Below are positions 5,432 to 6,221 of a stretch of DNA of 6,221 bases, in pieces. The stretch spans positions 1-6,221 of the forward strand of contig JBIOIA010000138.1 of the NCBI GenBank assembly GCA_044449445.1, written 5' to 3'. Positions within the stretch are counted from its first letter, which is position 1; each line of letters begins with the position of its first letter. A model generated the notes under the pieces. That model was given only the letters and a program-made list of their open reading frames with translations, was not told the DNA's origin and made no database searches. The DNA is from DASXPG01 sp044449445. Its GTDB lineage: Bacteria > Gemmatimonadota > Gemmatimonadetes > Gemmatimonadales > JACORV01. The position numbers and the translations under genes were made by a program.

Positions 5432-6221
5432 TCACCACATTCCCCACGGCCGAGGGCCGAACATTCGACCTGCCGCCTCGGGGCTCGTGCTGTACCCCAA
5501 ACGCTGCAGCGCGCGCGCGAGCACCGGATCTCGTCCGGTCGCGAGATCCAGGCCTGTCGGGAGCACGCGCTCGTCCGGCTGCACCCCGATGTGCTCCAGG
5601 GTTCCGCCGTCGGGCATCACGGCGTCCGCAACCGTGATTTGAACCGTGTAGAGCACGGCGAGTTGTCCGCCGGCCCGCTCGAGGAAGGATCTCGACAGCA
5701 TGACCGCGCCGGCCGACACGTCGCCGATGACCACGCCGCGTCGCTGGAGCTGCACGGTGCGCGCCAGCAATTCGGAGGCCGATGCGGAGCCGTGGTCGAT
5801 CAGCACGATCAGATCGCCGGCAAACGCATCGTGGCGGGCCTTGACCGTGTCCACCTCGGTCCGCCGGCGCTCGTGGAGCGTGTCCAGGACCACATCGCGC
5901 GGGACCAGGTACCCGACTGCCCTTTTCAGCGCGTCGGAATTGCCTCCCGAGTTGCCTCGCAGATCGACGATGAGCGATCTCATGCGGCGAGCCCGCCTGA
6001 ACGCGTCGTCGATCTGGTCGTCATCCAGGGTGAACGTCGGCATGCGCCAGATCAGCGTCTCGCCCAGGGTGACAAAGCTGCCCTGGTGATCGCGCTCCCA
6101 GTTCTGCTCCTCCCGGACGAGGTCCCAAATGTCCCGGCCGCCGTCCGTCCATGTCAGATCGCTGATGCGCCGGTGCTCGCGCGTCTGGCTGGTCACGGCA
6201 ACCTCGCGCACGGCACCAGTC
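5432..6221 (-). CDS. S41 family peptidase, C-terminal part (5' partial, runs off the window)
   Basis: The frame stays open to the window edge, so the N-terminus, any signal peptide and any N-terminal or PDZ domains are missing. The GTG at 6211 is probably internal, and numbering here counts from it for convenience. Family S41 includes C-terminal processing proteases and tricorn-like proteases. Visible motifs are MRSLIVDLRGNSGG (77-90), LIVLIDHGSASASELLARTV (134-153) and MPDGGTLEHIGVQPDERV (199-216). By alignment to E. coli Tsp (Ser430, Lys455), Ser144 is the nucleophile, but the Lys position is Ala169, in GDVSAGAV instead of the GxxTFGKG pattern. It therefore is not a standard Ser-Lys processing protease. 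Either it uses a Ser-His-Glu arrangement like tricorn-type members, with Glu206 a candidate and the His in the missing part, or it is inactive. The protein ends RPWGMW. Confidence 0.88.
   Translation of the reverse strand, partial: TGAVREVAVTSQTREHRRISDLTWTDGGRDIWDLVREEQNWERDHQGSFVTLGETLIWRMPTFTLDDDQIDDAFRRARRMRSLIVDLRGNSGGNSDALKRAVGYLVPRDVVLDTLHERRRTEVDTVKARHDAFAGDLIVLIDHGSASASELLARTVQLQRRGVVIGDVSAGAVMLSRSFLERAGGQLAVLYTVQITVADAVMPDGGTLEHIGVQPDERVLPTGLDLATGRDPVLARALQRLGYSTSPEAAGRMFGPRPWGMW

Noticed and set aside
5700..6089. Plus-strand 129-codon open frame opposite the S41 peptidase.
   Set aside because: The Ser/Arg-rich translation without a domain is the antisense of a well-supported peptidase region.

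Overview
The window comes from a strongly GC-rich bacterial chromosome; third codon positions are overwhelmingly G or C. It looks like ordinary core genome. The gene set (split SecD/SecF, TatD, formate-tetrahydrofolate ligase, RidA, a redoxin with a CNHCPYV motif, tRNA-Sec) and the style of the proteins, especially the Uma2 protein ending in ELFRPI, resemble Gemmatimonadota or a similar GC-rich soil phylum such as Acidobacteriota. That placement is by resemblance only. The organism should use selenocysteine, because it carries a well-formed selC gene.

Plus strand, 1-4688: seven co-directional genes packed almost without gaps. They are the 3' end of secD, secF (next base after the secD stop), a 48-bp spacer carrying a heptanucleotide tandem repeat, tatD (TTG start), fhs (4-base ATGA overlap with tatD), ridA (10-bp gap with a clear Shine-Dalgarno), a thioredoxin-like redoxin gene (2-bp gap), and the selenocysteine tRNA gene selC (4-bp gap). 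The layout suggests one or two long transcripts: secDF encodes the proton-driven part of protein export, and the tatD-to-selC block is housekeeping (metal-dependent nuclease, one-carbon/formate activation, enamine/imine detoxification, thiol redox, Sec tRNA). The only internal gap that could hold a promoter is 1097-1144.

Minus strand, 4693-6221: a solitary Uma2-family PD-(D/E)XK nuclease-like gene converges on selC, its stop lying 4 bp past the tRNA CCA. After a 190-bp intergenic stretch comes the C-terminal part of an S41-family peptidase whose N-terminus is outside the window. This peptidase keeps the catalytic serine region but has alanine where C-terminal processing proteases have their lysine.

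I see no CRISPR array, transposase, phage gene, toxin-antitoxin pair or convincing new multi-gene system. The points most worth a second look are the tRNA-Sec (a G.A opposition at the eighth acceptor pair, and its place at the end of a protein operon that includes formate-tetrahydrofolate ligase), the lysine-less S41 peptidase, and the CCGTCTA heptad repeat before tatD.
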